The notes: generated from the sequence alone by a model not told the origin. Positions 9,317-18,043 are shown, numbered from the stretch's first letter. The stretch is DNA of 50,692 bases from Elusimicrobiota bacterium (GCA_003452935.1 DMMY01000032.1:1-50692); one strand, 5' to 3'. Made by a program: numbers and translations.

Positions 9317-9718
9317 ATGACACTGTCCGACGATATCCGCAAGAAAATCCTGGTGGTGGACGACAATCCGGCTTTCCTGGATCTCGTGGACATGGTTTTC
9401 GCGAACGAATTTTTGGTTGTGCGCGCGGCCAACGGCCGCGAAGGCCTGGAGGCCGCGCGCCGGGAAAATCCCAGCCTGATCCTGCTCGACGTCGTGATGC
9501 CCGAGGTCTCCGGCCTGGAGCTTTTGGGCGAGCTGCAAGCCGAAGCGCGGACCCGGACTATCCCGGTCATCGTGCTCACCGCCAGCCGCCTCGACGAGGC
9601 GAGCCGGCGCAGGGTGCAGACCTGCGCCAACGTGGCCGGCCTGTTGAGCAAGCCTTGCGGCGTGGAGACGCTGCGTAGCCGCATCCGCGCCGTGCTCGAG
9701 GATGGCCATGAGCCATAA
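9317..9718 (+). CDS. Stand-alone CheY-like response regulator receiver
   Basis: A 133-residue single receiver domain. The acidic pocket is at D15/D16 (ILVVDDN), the phosphorylation site is D58 (LILLDVVMP), the switch Thr is T88 (VIVLTAS) and the conserved Lys is K112 (LLSKPC), so all key residues are present. There is no output domain, so it would act by protein contact, as CheY does. No histidine kinase is encoded in the window. It overlaps the next receiver gene by 11 bases. No good ribosome site precedes the ATG, while TCTAAC ends 5 bases before it. Confidence 0.92.
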   Translation: MTLSDDIRKKILVVDDNPAFLDLVDMVFANEFLVVRAANGREGLEAARRENPSLILLDVVMPEVSGLELLGELQAEARTRTIPVIVLTASRLDEASRRRVQTCANVAGLLSKPCGVETLRSRIRAVLEDGHEP

Positions 9719-10568
9719 GACGATACTGATCATAGACGACGACCAGTCCCTGGTGGCTCTGCTCAAGGAAGATCTCGAGAGCCTGGGATTCGGGGTGGTC
9801 GTGGCCTTTGACGGCATACAGGGCGTTCTCCAAGCCCACCAGAGCAAGCCGGATGTTATTCTTCTGGATTTCCACTTGCCGGGGGGAGATGGCGACCTGG
9901 TTTACGAGCGTTTGCGCCAAGCCCGGGACACGGCTCAAACTCCGATCGTGTTCTCCACCGTGGCGGCGGCCGAGGAGGTCAAGGGACGCGTCCGCCCGAG
10001 CGCCAACACCTATTTTTTGAGCAAGCCCGTAAGCCCGGGTCGGGTCGCCTCGGCGATCAGGGCCATCCTGGCCGAAGGCAAGCCCGCGGCCGACGCGCCC
10101 TTGTCCAGCATCCCTCCCTCCGTCGCCGGGAAAAAATTTGAGATGACCGTGCGCGTGGTTTACGCGGACACGGATAAGATGGGCGTGGTCTACTACGGGA
10201 ATTTTTTCCGGTATTTCGAGCAGGGCCGCACCGAGCTGCTGCGCAGCCTGGGCATGCGCTACCGGGAGCTCGAGACTCAGCGCCAGCTCTACTTGCCCGT
10301 GGTCGGAGCGGCCTGCGATTACCTCACGCCGGCGCGTTACGACGATCTGCTCATCGTGCGAACCTGGGTTTGCGCCCTGGGCCGGGCCAGCGTGACTTTT
10401 GCCTACGAAATAGTCGACGCGGAGAATCCCGGCCGCGGGCTGGCCAAAGGCCGCACCCGGCACGCCTTGGTCAACGGCCAATGGAAGCCGACTAGAGCGC
10501 CGGACGAATTGCGCCGGGCCATGGAGGCCTTCCTCGGCCCGGGGCCGCGCCTCAAGAGCGAGGCATAA
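9708..10568 (+). CDS. Receiver domain fused to YbgC-type acyl-CoA thioesterase
   Basis: A 286-residue fusion. Residues 1-125 are a complete receiver: IIDDD near the start, phosphoacceptor D54 (VILLDFHLP), S83/T84 and K106 (FLSKPVS). After a short Pro/Ser linker, residues 143-280 are a hot-dog thioesterase of the YbgC/4-hydroxybenzoyl-CoA group, with VYADTDKMGVVYYGNFF. D156 corresponds to the catalytic Asp. Receivers rarely carry hot-dog enzymes. YbgC normally belongs to the tol-pal operon, so its place beside a TolQ/TolR cluster is suggestive. I chose ATG 9708 because GAGG lies 6 bases upstream; ATG 9702 is also in frame. Confidence 0.9.
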   Translation: MSHKTILIIDDDQSLVALLKEDLESLGFGVVVAFDGIQGVLQAHQSKPDVILLDFHLPGGDGDLVYERLRQARDTAQTPIVFSTVAAAEEVKGRVRPSANTYFLSKPVSPGRVASAIRAILAEGKPAADAPLSSIPPSVAGKKFEMTVRVVYADTDKMGVVYYGNFFRYFEQGRTELLRSLGMRYRELETQRQLYLPVVGAACDYLTPARYDDLLIVRTWVCALGRASVTFAYEIVDAENPGRGLAKGRTRHALVNGQWKPTRAPDELRRAMEAFLGPGPRLKSEA

Positions 10569-10777
10569 GGGATCGGCGCCGTCGCTCGGCTCTTATCGCC
10601 ACCGAGACGTCTGGCTCGGTCCAATCCCGTCAAACGGCCATCTCTACCTCTGTGGGCCGTTGGTCCTAAAAACGTCCAGGTCCAAAATCAGCCCGGTGAC
10701 AATCCGTTTGACCCATGTGGACCCTCATGACTGTTTATTATGATGCAGCCTCACGTTGCAGTGATCATGGAGAGAAT

Positions 10778-13093
10778 ATGACCCTTAAGAAACTTGCCGC
10801 AAGCCTGCTGGCCGCCATCTTCCTATTAATGGGCCCGGGGCTGCCCACCCTGCAGGCCTCGGCCCAGACCGTTGTTTCCCGGTATAAATCTGCCGGCATC
10901 AATCCAGGCGGCACGGGAAAAGTGCTCGCCCTCCCCGTCCAAAGCTTGAACAGCGCTTCCTCCTTGAGGCTCTCTCCCGTAACAGGTATCGGAACATTAA
11001 CGGCACCCCTGAAGTTTTCGGCAGTCTCCGTAACTGATATCAAGAATACCATCAGCCCGTCAGCTTCCGCGGCCGAGACACCAGCCCAAGCGAGCTTGGC
11101 CATGCCGTCAGCCCGCATTTCCGCGCAAGACTCCCAGGTCCAGGCAGTTCCAGAGGCCGCGGCCAAGATACGGGCTTTAAAGGATAACCCGGCCTTGAAA
11201 ATCATCGAGTCGCGCGAACGCGGAGTCACCCTGCAGGATCGCTCGGACGCCCTGGAGAATCTCTTTGTCGCGTCAGCCCGCAAGAACGACGCATCCGACG
11301 GCGCCACCCCCGGCTTCGAGTCCCAAGCCCCGAGCAGCCTGCCGAAGGCTTCGGCAGAAAGCAAGCCGGCTCATGAGTCGAGCCCCGCCGTCGCGGAGAT
11401 GTCCGGCAAAGCGCGGGCCGGCGAGCGCTCCTCGTGGTTCGACCGGTTCTTCAAGAAGGCGGACCGGCGCAGCGCCGCGGCTTACGGCGCCATCAAGGGT
11501 TTTTGGGCGGATCTGGCCGCGCAGCGGCTGACCCCGGATCAGGCGCGGGAAGCCTTGCGCGTCCTGGCCAGCGACAAATATGACGACGCCGTCCGCCAGG
11601 GGGACGTTCCCTCTACTTTGCTCAGCCTGCGCTTTCCCTTAAATGAGGACGGTTTCCTGCCGTTGGACAGCATTGCCGATCAACTGCATTCATTGACCGG
11701 AATGCGCCGTGTCTCCCAGACCTCGGTCTATGTGAACAAAGAGCACCATTTTGACATGGATTATTCCCGGGATGGAGGCTTTCGAGGCTCCAGGTCCTAC
11801 GACACTCGGGGCAAGACGTTCGTCTACTCAGCCGAGGTATACCAGGCTCCGGGCGCCGGGGCCGACGCGCCGGCCTTGCTGAGACTGAAATTTTTCAACC
11901 CCGGCAATAATTGGTTAGGGGATTCTTTGCGCGCGACGAGTTTTAGCGGCTTGAGTTCCAGCGAAGGGATCTACCTGGTGAAGAATCTTTCTTCCCTGGG
12001 CAAGGCGGGAAGCCTGCCGGAAGACTCCGAGGAGGTCATGTCCGGCCGTGCCGTGGGCAAGATTTTGGCATCCTTGGTGCAGGCCCTTGATGCCGCCAAG
12101 AGCCCGGTGTTCCAGAACTACACCATAGGATACGGGGCGGCCGCGACCGGCCGTTACGTCGAGGTCAGCGACCCCGCCTCGGGCGCGCAAGCCGGTTCGC
12201 GGACGTATCTGCACCTTGAGAAACAGGTCGCCATATTGGGGACGTACATGGTCCGATCCATCCTGCCTGCGGGCGGCACGACTTCAGTCTCCACCGGGAA
12301 GCATGACCTGGATTGGCTGGAATCTTTGAGCGTTTCCCAAGCTTTCAATTATTCCCTGCCGGTGGGTATTATGCTCGTCAGCGGGCTCATGGTGTCCGCC
12401 GGCTGTTTTGCGGGCTTGCTCATGCCGTTTGGGATCGCGGCCTTGATGCCGGTCACGGCCGCCTTCGGAATCGCTGCGGCTCTGTCCGCGTTATTCGGCC
12501 TAGTGGCGGGCGGCCGGTCGCAGGGGATGAAATTCTCCCCAGTCGCAGCAGGCTTGGGCGCCTTGTCCGGCGGTCTTTTGGCTGCGGGGATCAAGTACTT
12601 TGTGGTCGGGAGCATTCCAGCCGCCTTATTGGCCATGGGAGTCGGGGGTGTTGTGTGGGTTTTTACTGAAGCGCTTCGCGAGATGAGCGGGGGGGCTTCT
12701 CTTATGGACGGGCTTAATTCATTTCAGGGGAAGGATTATGGAGCCAAGTTCAAGGCGGCGCGGAAATCCTTCCTGAAGATCGCGTTCAGAATAGGCGACT
12801 ATTATTACGAAAGCCGCGGCATCGAGCATTGGTACGGAAAAGCCGGCATGCGCCCCGGCGACGTCGCCCTCCTGCGCCAGGGCATGGAAGACACTCAGAC
12901 CGATATGTTTAATACCCTGGTGCTGCTGCTCAAAGCCATCCCGGGAAAGCCTGGAGAACCCGGGATCGCCGTGATCCGCGGCGGCAGCCAGTTGCGCGCG
13001 ACCATTGTGGGAGAAAGGGAGCTCACTATGCCCACCGGCGAGACTATCCCTTATGAAGATATTCTGGCGTCGGTCGGCTACGCCAAGAGATAG
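10778..13093 (+). CDS. Large secreted/membrane protein of unknown function
   Basis: A 771-residue protein that I cannot assign to a family. The ATG at 10778 follows GGAGAGAAT and opens a standard signal peptide (about residues 1-29, ending LQASAQ). In-frame ATGs upstream to 10715 would put a polar stretch before it. A Ser/Ala/Pro-rich region (to about residue 215) follows, then a mixed alpha/beta part with aromatic-rich strands. A cluster of about four hydrophobic helices sits at roughly residues 520-630. The C-terminal 140 residues are soluble, containing D-Y-Y-Y-E-S-R-G. The 209 bases upstream hold two small hairpins (for example AACGGCC/GGCCGTT around 10633-10662) and no gene. Confidence 0.8.
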   Translation: MTLKKLAASLLAAIFLLMGPGLPTLQASAQTVVSRYKSAGINPGGTGKVLALPVQSLNSASSLRLSPVTGIGTLTAPLKFSAVSVTDIKNTISPSASAAETPAQASLAMPSARISAQDSQVQAVPEAAAKIRALKDNPALKIIESRERGVTLQDRSDALENLFVASARKNDASDGATPGFESQAPSSLPKASAESKPAHESSPAVAEMSGKARAGERSSWFDRFFKKADRRSAAAYGAIKGFWADLAAQRLTPDQAREALRVLASDKYDDAVRQGDVPSTLLSLRFPLNEDGFLPLDSIADQLHSLTGMRRVSQTSVYVNKEHHFDMDYSRDGGFRGSRSYDTRGKTFVYSAEVYQAPGAGADAPALLRLKFFNPGNNWLGDSLRATSFSGLSSSEGIYLVKNLSSLGKAGSLPEDSEEVMSGRAVGKILASLVQALDAAKSPVFQNYTIGYGAAATGRYVEVSDPASGAQAGSRTYLHLEKQVAILGTYMVRSILPAGGTTSVSTGKHDLDWLESLSVSQAFNYSLPVGIMLVSGLMVSAGCFAGLLMPFGIAALMPVTAAFGIAAALSALFGLVAGGRSQGMKFSPVAAGLGALSGGLLAAGIKYFVVGSIPAALLAMGVGGVVWVFTEALREMSGGASLMDGLNSFQGKDYGAKFKAARKSFLKIAFRIGDYYYESRGIEHWYGKAGMRPGDVALLRQGMEDTQTDMFNTLVLLLKAIPGKPGEPGIAVIRGGSQLRATIVGERELTMPTGETIPYEDILASVGYAKR

Positions 13094-13094
13094 C

Positions 13095-13112
13095 AGCCGG
13101 ATTTTTCCGGCT
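13095..13112 (+). terminator. Hairpin after the large unknown gene
   Basis: AGCCGGA and TCCGGCT form a perfect 7-bp stem around a TTTT loop, two bases after the TAG stop. There is no clean T-run after it, so termination strength is uncertain. It lies between convergent genes. Confidence 0.4.
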
Positions 13113-13147
13113 TCCGGCTTAGAGCCGCGGCAGCGCCCGATTCGCCA

Positions 13148-14230
13148 TTAGGTATAGGGGACCGAGGCGCAGGCGCTGGGCGCATAGCCCCGAAGGTTGG
13201 CCTGGCTCAGATACCAATCCCAGACCACCCTGACCAGGGCCTTGAGGATGCAGGCCGCGGGCACGGCGAAGACCAGGCCGATGAATCCGAATATCTCGCC
13301 GCCGATCATCAGCGACAGCAGGAACACCAGGGGATGCAGGTGGACCGAGTATTTGGCGATGAAGGGCTGCAGGAAAGCTTCGTCCGCCAAGCGGATGCCG
13401 AAAAACAGCAGGACCACCTTGAGCCCTGCCATGAGGGTTCCGGTCTGTAGAAATGCCGCGGTTCCTCCCACCATGGCGCCCATGATCGCTCCCAGATAGG
13501 GCACGAAGCTCGACACTCCGGAGAGGAGGGCTATGGCCAGGGCGCCTTTGATTCCCATGACCAGCAGCCCCAGGTAGGAGATCACGGTGATGGCCAGGGC
13601 CACGATGAGGATGCCGCGCAAATAGTTGCCCAAGGAGGAGTCGATTTCCGAGATCAGGTGCAGGGCCTGTTCGACGTAGCGGCTGGGACAGGCCTGGATC
13701 AGGGCGGTGATGAGATCCGGTCCGTCGAGCAATAAAAAGAAAGTGATGAAGGGGACCAGGAAGAATAGGGAAAGCAGAGGGAAGAGGCCCAGCACGTACG
13801 AGGGGATGCGCTGCAGCTGCTCGACGACCGAGGAATAGCCCTGGGCCGAGAGCTGTTCCAGGGGCAAGCCGGTGTTGGGCAGGCGCTGCAGGGCGCGCGC
13901 TTGAACGTCCGCCGTTATTTTCTGGGCTTTGGCGAAGTATGCCGGGGCATTGGCCTGCAGGTGCGCGATCTCGGAGCTGACCAAAGGCAGGAGGTAGTGG
14001 ACCAGGAGATAGAGCAGGAAGGCCGCCAGGAGATAGAAGCCCAGGACTATGTGAAAGCGCCTGATCCCGCGGGTCTCTATCATGTCGATGATCGGATTAG
14101 CCACGTAGGCCAGGGCGAAGCTCAAGACGAAAGGCAGCAGGGCCTGGCGCAGAAGATAAGCGCCGTAGAGCGCCGCGACGGCGGCCAGGAGCGCCGGAAG
14201 CAGGGATGAGACCTTGCGCGGCTCGGTCAT
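13148..14230 (-). CDS. AI-2E family (PerM/YdiK-type) membrane permease
   Basis: A 360-residue inner-membrane protein with about eight TM helices in the pattern of the AI-2E transporter (UPF0118) family: two N-terminal helices, one more before a soluble stretch of about 60 residues (90-150), then the main helical block. Family-like markers are F-V-L-S-F-A-L-A-Y near the start, L-L-S-G-V-S-S-F-V-P-Y-L-G in the middle and V-F-A-V-P-A-A near the end. Members are described as autoinducer exporters or Na+/H+ antiporters, so the substrate cannot be given. Its start overlaps the stop of the cNMP-binding gene by 4 bases. Confidence 0.9.
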   Translation of the reverse strand: MTEPRKVSSLLPALLAAVAALYGAYLLRQALLPFVLSFALAYVANPIIDMIETRGIRRFHIVLGFYLLAAFLLYLLVHYLLPLVSSEIAHLQANAPAYFAKAQKITADVQARALQRLPNTGLPLEQLSAQGYSSVVEQLQRIPSYVLGLFPLLSLFFLVPFITFFLLLDGPDLITALIQACPSRYVEQALHLISEIDSSLGNYLRGILIVALAITVISYLGLLVMGIKGALAIALLSGVSSFVPYLGAIMGAMVGGTAAFLQTGTLMAGLKVVLLFFGIRLADEAFLQPFIAKYSVHLHPLVFLLSLMIGGEIFGFIGLVFAVPAACILKALVRVVWDWYLSQANLRGYAPSACASVPYT

Positions 14231-14733
14231 GGGGCCGGATCGGGCCGTTCCGCCGTCACGGCCGAGGTCCGGCGCAGCCGTGAGGAGAGCAGCTGCGCCA
14301 GGTGCGCCATGATGCTCATCCCGATGCGGGGATGGTAGTTGAGAATGGAATCGAGCTGGGCGCGATAGAGCAGGAAGATATGGGATTTTTCAACCGCCGT
14401 GGCGGTGGCGGTGCGCGGCAGCTGCTCCAGGAGGGCCATCTCGCCGAAGAAGTCCCCGGGCTCGATCGTGTAGATCTTTTGGGGCTGCCCGTCGGGGCCG
14501 GCCTTGGTGAGCTCTACCTTGCCGGATTCCAGGATGAAGAGGGCCCGGCCGATGTCGCCCTCGACGAAAAGGACCTCGCCTTCGTGGTAGGTCCGGCGGT
14601 GCATGCATTGGACCAGATGCCCCAGTTCGGCGAAGCGCAGGTCGCGGAAGAGCTCCAGGGACTTGAGGAAAGCGCGCTTGCGTTCGAAGGCCGGGTCGAT
14701 GAAGAGTTTTTTGATGAAGCGGGGCAGCGCCAT
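14227..14733 (-). CDS. Cyclic-nucleotide-binding domain protein
   Basis: A 168-residue protein built around one Crp-type cyclic-nucleotide-binding fold (about residues 26-145). The phosphate-binding cassette is present as GDFFGEMALLEQLPRTATA: the Glu that contacts ribose and the Arg that contacts the phosphate are both in place. There is no helix-turn-helix, so it is not a Crp-type transcription factor. It may regulate a partner such as the adjacent permease (4-base overlap). A class III cyclase is encoded at 44245, but a functional link is only inference. The gap to the upstream gene is 2 bases. Confidence 0.88.
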   Translation of the reverse strand: MALPRFIKKLFIDPAFERKRAFLKSLELFRDLRFAELGHLVQCMHRRTYHEGEVLFVEGDIGRALFILESGKVELTKAGPDGQPQKIYTIEPGDFFGEMALLEQLPRTATATAVEKSHIFLLYRAQLDSILNYHPRIGMSIMAHLAQLLSSRLRRTSAVTAERPDPAP

Positions 14734-14735
14734 GT

Positions 14736-14966
14736 CTATTTCGTCGCCCGGCGCGTGATGAGGGTGAGGATCGCTCCGAAGAACTGCATCCAGCCCGAGC
14801 GGATGGTCTCGCCGAACGCCGCGACCTGATGGTCGACGCGGTAGGTGAGAACCTCGGCGGCCTGGGCCGCCCTCTTGATCTGCAGCAGGGTCATGATCAA
14901 GACGACCATGAGGACGCTGAACTCCACGACGAGAATGGCCAGGCAGACGGCGATGAAGGTCTCCAT
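14736..14966 (-). CDS. Small single-TM protein, DUF948-like
   Basis: A 76-residue protein. The ATG at 14966 opens a TM helix (about residues 3-27) followed by an amphipathic helix with QIKRAAQAAEVLTYRVDHQV, the pattern of DUF948/YtxG-type membrane proteins. A much longer frame starting at 15185 overlaps the lspA start on the other strand and is not credible. The start codon has no ribosome site but lies 6 bases after a TATATT -10 element, which suggests a leaderless mRNA. It heads a three-gene operon with the cNMP-binding protein and the permease. Confidence 0.75.
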   Translation of the reverse strand: METFIAVCLAILVVEFSVLMVVLIMTLLQIKRAAQAAEVLTYRVDHQVAAFGETIRSGWMQFFGAILTLITRRATK

Positions 14967-14972
14967 GCAGGC

Positions 14973-15002
14973 AATATATCTTAAACTATCTCGGCGCGTC
15001 AA
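14973..15002 (-). promoter_or_regulatory. Sigma70-like promoter for the 14966-13148 operon
   Basis: On the minus strand TTGACG (14997-15002) and TATATT (14973-14978) are separated by 18 bases. The start codon begins only 6 bases after the -10 box, so transcription should start at or next to the A of the ATG. Confidence 0.65.
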
Positions 15003-15090
15003 TTCCTCGCGCCCCGCTAGCCAGTCTCCGGCGGAGGCGGCCCGGAAATCTCTGTGCGAGATATGCGACAGAATGGTAAGATCATGCGCC

Positions 15091-15576
15091 ATGGCTTTCA
15101 AGGACCTCGCCCCCGAGCTGCGCCGCAGCCTCTTGATCCGGCCTGGTCTGCTTCTGGGCTTGTTCGCTATCGACCGGCTCAGCAAGCATTGGGCCTTGAC
15201 GTGGCTTGCCCCGCGCTTCCAGGTCGAGGTGCTGCCGTTTTTTCACCTGACCTACGTGGAAAACACGGGCGCGGCCTTCGGCGTGGGCCGCGGCCGAAAC
15301 GGGTTCTTGATCGGCGTGACCTTGGCGCTTCTGGGGTTCCTTCTTTATATGCGCCGGCGTTGGCCGCTCAACGACCGTTGGCTGGAGGGGGGATTTCTGC
15401 TGGTGACGGCCGGGGCCTTGGGCAACCTCTACGACCGCGTGGCCTACGGCTTCGTGGTTGATTTTTTGGATTTTTTCGCGGGGTCCCTGCATTGGCCGGC
15501 CTTCAACGTGGCCGATTCCTGCGTGACCGTGGGCGCCTGCTGCCTGGCCTGGGGCCTTTCCCGCCTGGAAAAATAA
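15091..15576 (+). CDS. lspA: Lipoprotein signal peptidase (signal peptidase II)
   Basis: A 161-residue inner-membrane aspartic protease that cleaves signal peptides from prolipoproteins after lipidation. Four TM helices are visible. The two catalytic aspartates are D115 in GNLYDR and D142 in FNVADS, and the conserved VENTGAAFG loop is at residues 56-64. I took the ATG at 15091, which gives the usual LspA length; the frame stays open upstream but without family similarity. Lipobox proteins in the window (18044, 40002, 40459) are its likely substrates. The gene ends inside a strong terminator hairpin. Confidence 0.95.
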   Translation: MAFKDLAPELRRSLLIRPGLLLGLFAIDRLSKHWALTWLAPRFQVEVLPFFHLTYVENTGAAFGVGRGRNGFLIGVTLALLGFLLYMRRRWPLNDRWLEGGFLLVTAGALGNLYDRVAYGFVVDFLDFFAGSLHWPAFNVADSCVTVGACCLAWGLSRLEK

Positions 15577-15606
15577 TCGCCCGCGTCGTGGCGCGGGCGA
15601 TTATTT
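15571..15606. terminator. Bidirectional terminator between lspA and the convergent gene
   Basis: AAATAATCGCCCGCG (15571-15585) and its exact reverse complement (15592-15606) form a 15-bp stem with a 6-base loop TCGTGG. The A/T ends give U-runs in both directions. The lspA stop codon lies inside the stem. Confidence 0.85.
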
Positions 15607-15623
15607 AAGAGTTCTCTCGGGAA

Positions 15624-16433
15624 TCAATTGTTCATCTTGTGGACGAAGTACGCGGCGCCGAAACCGAGCGCGCCGAACACGAGCGCGCCGACCGGCCCTC
15701 CGAAGATGAAGCCGAGCAGGCCTCCGTAGATCGCGCCCTTGGCGCCGAAGATGGTGGAATTCCAGCGATTGGGGTCCGGAGTTTTTGCCTTGGGGTCCGC
15801 GGTGAGGGCTCCGTGCGCGGGCGGTTTATTGTCTCCCGGCGTTTCGTCGAGTTTTTTGGCGACTTCTTTTTCCGCTTCATTCTTTTTGCGCTTTGCCTCT
15901 TCAGCGCGTTTTTTCTCCACGTTTGAAATCCCGGGTTCGTCTTTTTTGTCGGTTTCTGGTTGTCCCTTTCCGGGCGTTAGATTTACCGCGGGCGCGGATT
16001 TGCTGCCGTCGTAGGCCTTGGAGTCCTTTTCCAGGAGGGAGTAAATATTTTTTCCAGCCGTCTTTTTGTCGTCCAAAGACTTGAGGCCTTGAAGGGTGCT
16101 GGATTCATGGAGCAGGCTGGTTTTCGACTTGCGCTTGTCGTAGTTGGCCAGCACTTTTTTCCAGCAATCGGCGTTGCCCGTTGTTTTCGAAGGCGCTCCG
16201 CCGCAGCCGCCTTCCTTGTCGGAAAGATTCAGGGCTTGGTTGAAATCGGAGCCAACGGACATATCCTTGCTCATCCTGTTGAAAACATCATTTTGGGAGG
16301 GAGTCAGGCCGTTATCGGGCATGGGAGCCGTTTTTTGGGGAGGATTTGCCTGGGGTGTCTGCTTCTTTTCTGCGGCAAACCCAGGGCTGGCGCAGGCCGC
16401 CATCAAGGCAAGGCTCCAAATCGTTCTATTCAT
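15624..16433 (-). CDS. Secreted charged protein with C-terminal glycine-zipper hydrophobic segment
   Basis: A 269-residue protein not recognised as a known family. It has a signal peptide (about residues 1-20, ending GFAA), a Pro/Gln-rich stretch, a region with two Cys (G-G-C-G-G and D-C-W), and a highly charged Lys/Glu helix (about residues 170-200). The C-terminus (about 232-265) is glycine-rich and hydrophobic, with FGAKGAIYGGLLGFIFGGP, like a glycine-zipper membrane hairpin. A periplasmic protein that inserts in or contacts a membrane is plausible. It has its own promoter and converges on lspA. Confidence 0.7.
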   Translation of the reverse strand: MNRTIWSLALMAACASPGFAAEKKQTPQANPPQKTAPMPDNGLTPSQNDVFNRMSKDMSVGSDFNQALNLSDKEGGCGGAPSKTTGNADCWKKVLANYDKRKSKTSLLHESSTLQGLKSLDDKKTAGKNIYSLLEKDSKAYDGSKSAPAVNLTPGKGQPETDKKDEPGISNVEKKRAEEAKRKKNEAEKEVAKKLDETPGDNKPPAHGALTADPKAKTPDPNRWNSTIFGAKGAIYGGLLGFIFGGPVGALVFGALGFGAAYFVHKMNN

Positions 16434-16463
16434 AAAACCCCTGTGATTTCGGTTCGTTGTAGT

Positions 16464-16492
16464 AGCATAACTCCAAATGTCGGAATATTCAA
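16464..16492 (-). promoter_or_regulatory. Sigma70-like promoter for the 16433 gene
   Basis: Minus strand TTGAAT (16487-16492), 17-base spacer, TATGCT (16464-16469), about 30 bases before the start codon. An AGGGG ribosome site follows near the ATG. Confidence 0.6.
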
Positions 16493-16565
16493 GTCCCGCT
16501 TATGAAAAGGTTAGCTCCGGGACCTCGCGACAAGAAGTGTCCGAAGGCCTATCCGGGCCTGGGCC

Positions 16566-17972
16566 CTAGGACCCACGATCCAGAAGTCCCACCAGTTCCA
16601 CGTGCGAGGTCTGCGGGAAAAGGTCCACGGGCTGGACCCGCAAGAGCTTATAGCCCGAGCGGCAGAGGTAGGCCGCGTCCCGGGCGAACGTCGCGGGGTT
16701 GCACGACACGTAAACCACCCGTCGGATCGCGGTCCCGGTCAAGAAGCGCAGGACCGGAACGGTCAGGCCGGCCCGCGGCGGATCCACGACCGCGGCGCAG
16801 GGCGCGGCCAGCCCGTCCTTGGCCAGACGCGGCAGGAGCGACTCGGCCCGGCCCGCGCGAAAACGCGCGTTGCGCACGCGGTTGCGCTCGGCGTTTTTCC
16901 AGGCGTCGCGAACCGCGTCGGGATTTTCCTCGATGCCCACGACTTTCTGGGCCGCGCCCGAGAGCCAAAGGGCCAAGGTGCCGACTCCGCAGTAAAGGTC
17001 GAGCAGCGTGCTCCAACGCGGCGAGCCCTCGCTCAATGCCGCCAGGGCCGCGTCATAGAGCAGGACCGCGGCCTCGGTGTTGACCTGCAGGAAAGCCCCG
17101 GGCGAGGCCTGGAAGCAGAACCGGCCGAGCTTCTCCTCGATGGCCCGGCTGCCCCAAAGGCATTTCCAGCGCGGGCCCAGGATGACCGAGGTCTTTTCCG
17201 GCTGCACGTTCTGATGAAGGCCTACGAGCTGCGGGAACTCCGCGCGCATGCGGCTGATGAACGGTTCGGCCTTGGGCAGGTCCGGCGTGCGGGTCACCAG
17301 AGCCGCGGCTGCTTGGCCCTGGGCGTTGGTGCGCACGAAGAGATGACGCAGCCAGCCCCGCCCCGAGGCCGGGTCGTAGACGGGCCAGTCGAATTCCGCA
17401 GCCAGGTCCTTGACCCGGCAAGCCAGGCGCACGGAAAGTTCGGGCTGGACCGGGCAGGCCTCGAAGTCCACGATGCGATGCGAGCCCGCGGCGTAGAAGC
17501 CCGCGCTGGGCCGTTTGGAGCCGGGCGGCGGAGGGCCGAAGGGAACCTGGACTTTGTTGCGGTAGGCCCATGGCTTGGGCGAAGCCAGGGCTTCAAGGAC
17601 CGGAATGTCCTTGAGTTTGGCGATGCGCTCCAGGCAATCGCGGATCAGGGATGTCTTGTGCTTGAGTTGGGCGTCATAACGCAAGTGCTGCCAGTCGCAG
17701 CCGCCGCAAGCCGGCCCAGGCCTGCCGGGAGCCGCGTGCAAGGGGCAGGCCGGATCGATGCGCTCCGGGCCGGGCTCGATGAGACGCAGCAGGCGCGCGC
17801 GCGCGAAGCTCGACTTGGCCGCGACGACCTCGACCTCGCAGAGATCTCCGGGCGCCCCGCCCGCCACGAACACGACGCGCGGCGAGCCTTCCGCCTTGGC
17901 CACGGCTTCGCCTTCCGCGGCCATGCGCAGAACGCGCACGATGAGCTTCTGCGATGGCGGGGAAACGTTCAT
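16566..17972 (-). CDS. rlmD: 23S rRNA (uracil-C5)-methyltransferase, RlmD/RumA-like
   Basis: A 468-residue SAM-dependent RNA uracil-C5 methyltransferase. An N-terminal TRAM-like domain (about residues 1-65) is followed by a 4Fe-4S site with C76, C89 and C92 (CGGC) and a later Cys in the F-E-A-C-P-V segment. The SAM site is LDLYCGVGTLALWL. The catalytic Cys is in YVSCNPATFARD and a proline-containing VDPPRAG motif precedes it. These features fit RlmD (U1939 in E. coli numbering), but the TrmA/RlmC/RlmD group is hard to separate by eye, so the exact target is uncertain. The ATG at 17972 lies 71 bases from the divergent lipoprotein gene. Confidence 0.87.
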   Translation of the reverse strand: MNVSPPSQKLIVRVLRMAAEGEAVAKAEGSPRVVFVAGGAPGDLCEVEVVAAKSSFARARLLRLIEPGPERIDPACPLHAAPGRPGPACGGCDWQHLRYDAQLKHKTSLIRDCLERIAKLKDIPVLEALASPKPWAYRNKVQVPFGPPPPGSKRPSAGFYAAGSHRIVDFEACPVQPELSVRLACRVKDLAAEFDWPVYDPASGRGWLRHLFVRTNAQGQAAAALVTRTPDLPKAEPFISRMRAEFPQLVGLHQNVQPEKTSVILGPRWKCLWGSRAIEEKLGRFCFQASPGAFLQVNTEAAVLLYDAALAALSEGSPRWSTLLDLYCGVGTLALWLSGAAQKVVGIEENPDAVRDAWKNAERNRVRNARFRAGRAESLLPRLAKDGLAAPCAAVVDPPRAGLTVPVLRFLTGTAIRRVVYVSCNPATFARDAAYLCRSGYKLLRVQPVDLFPQTSHVELVGLLDRGS

Positions 17973-18043
17973 GGCTGAGTCATGATGCCATTTTCCGGAG
18001 CGTCTTGCCAGGAACCAGGTTCCTAATTTTGTAAACTTTTTCG

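Noticed and set aside
10569..10777. Possible riboswitch upstream of the unknown large gene
   Set aside because: Two small hairpins are visible but no conserved core of a known riboswitch (c-di-GMP, SAM, cobalamin, TPP) could be matched.
14967..15185. N-terminal extension of the small membrane protein
   Set aside because: The added 73 residues are Arg/Ser-rich, overlap the lspA start on the other strand and lie upstream of a good promoter for the shorter form.
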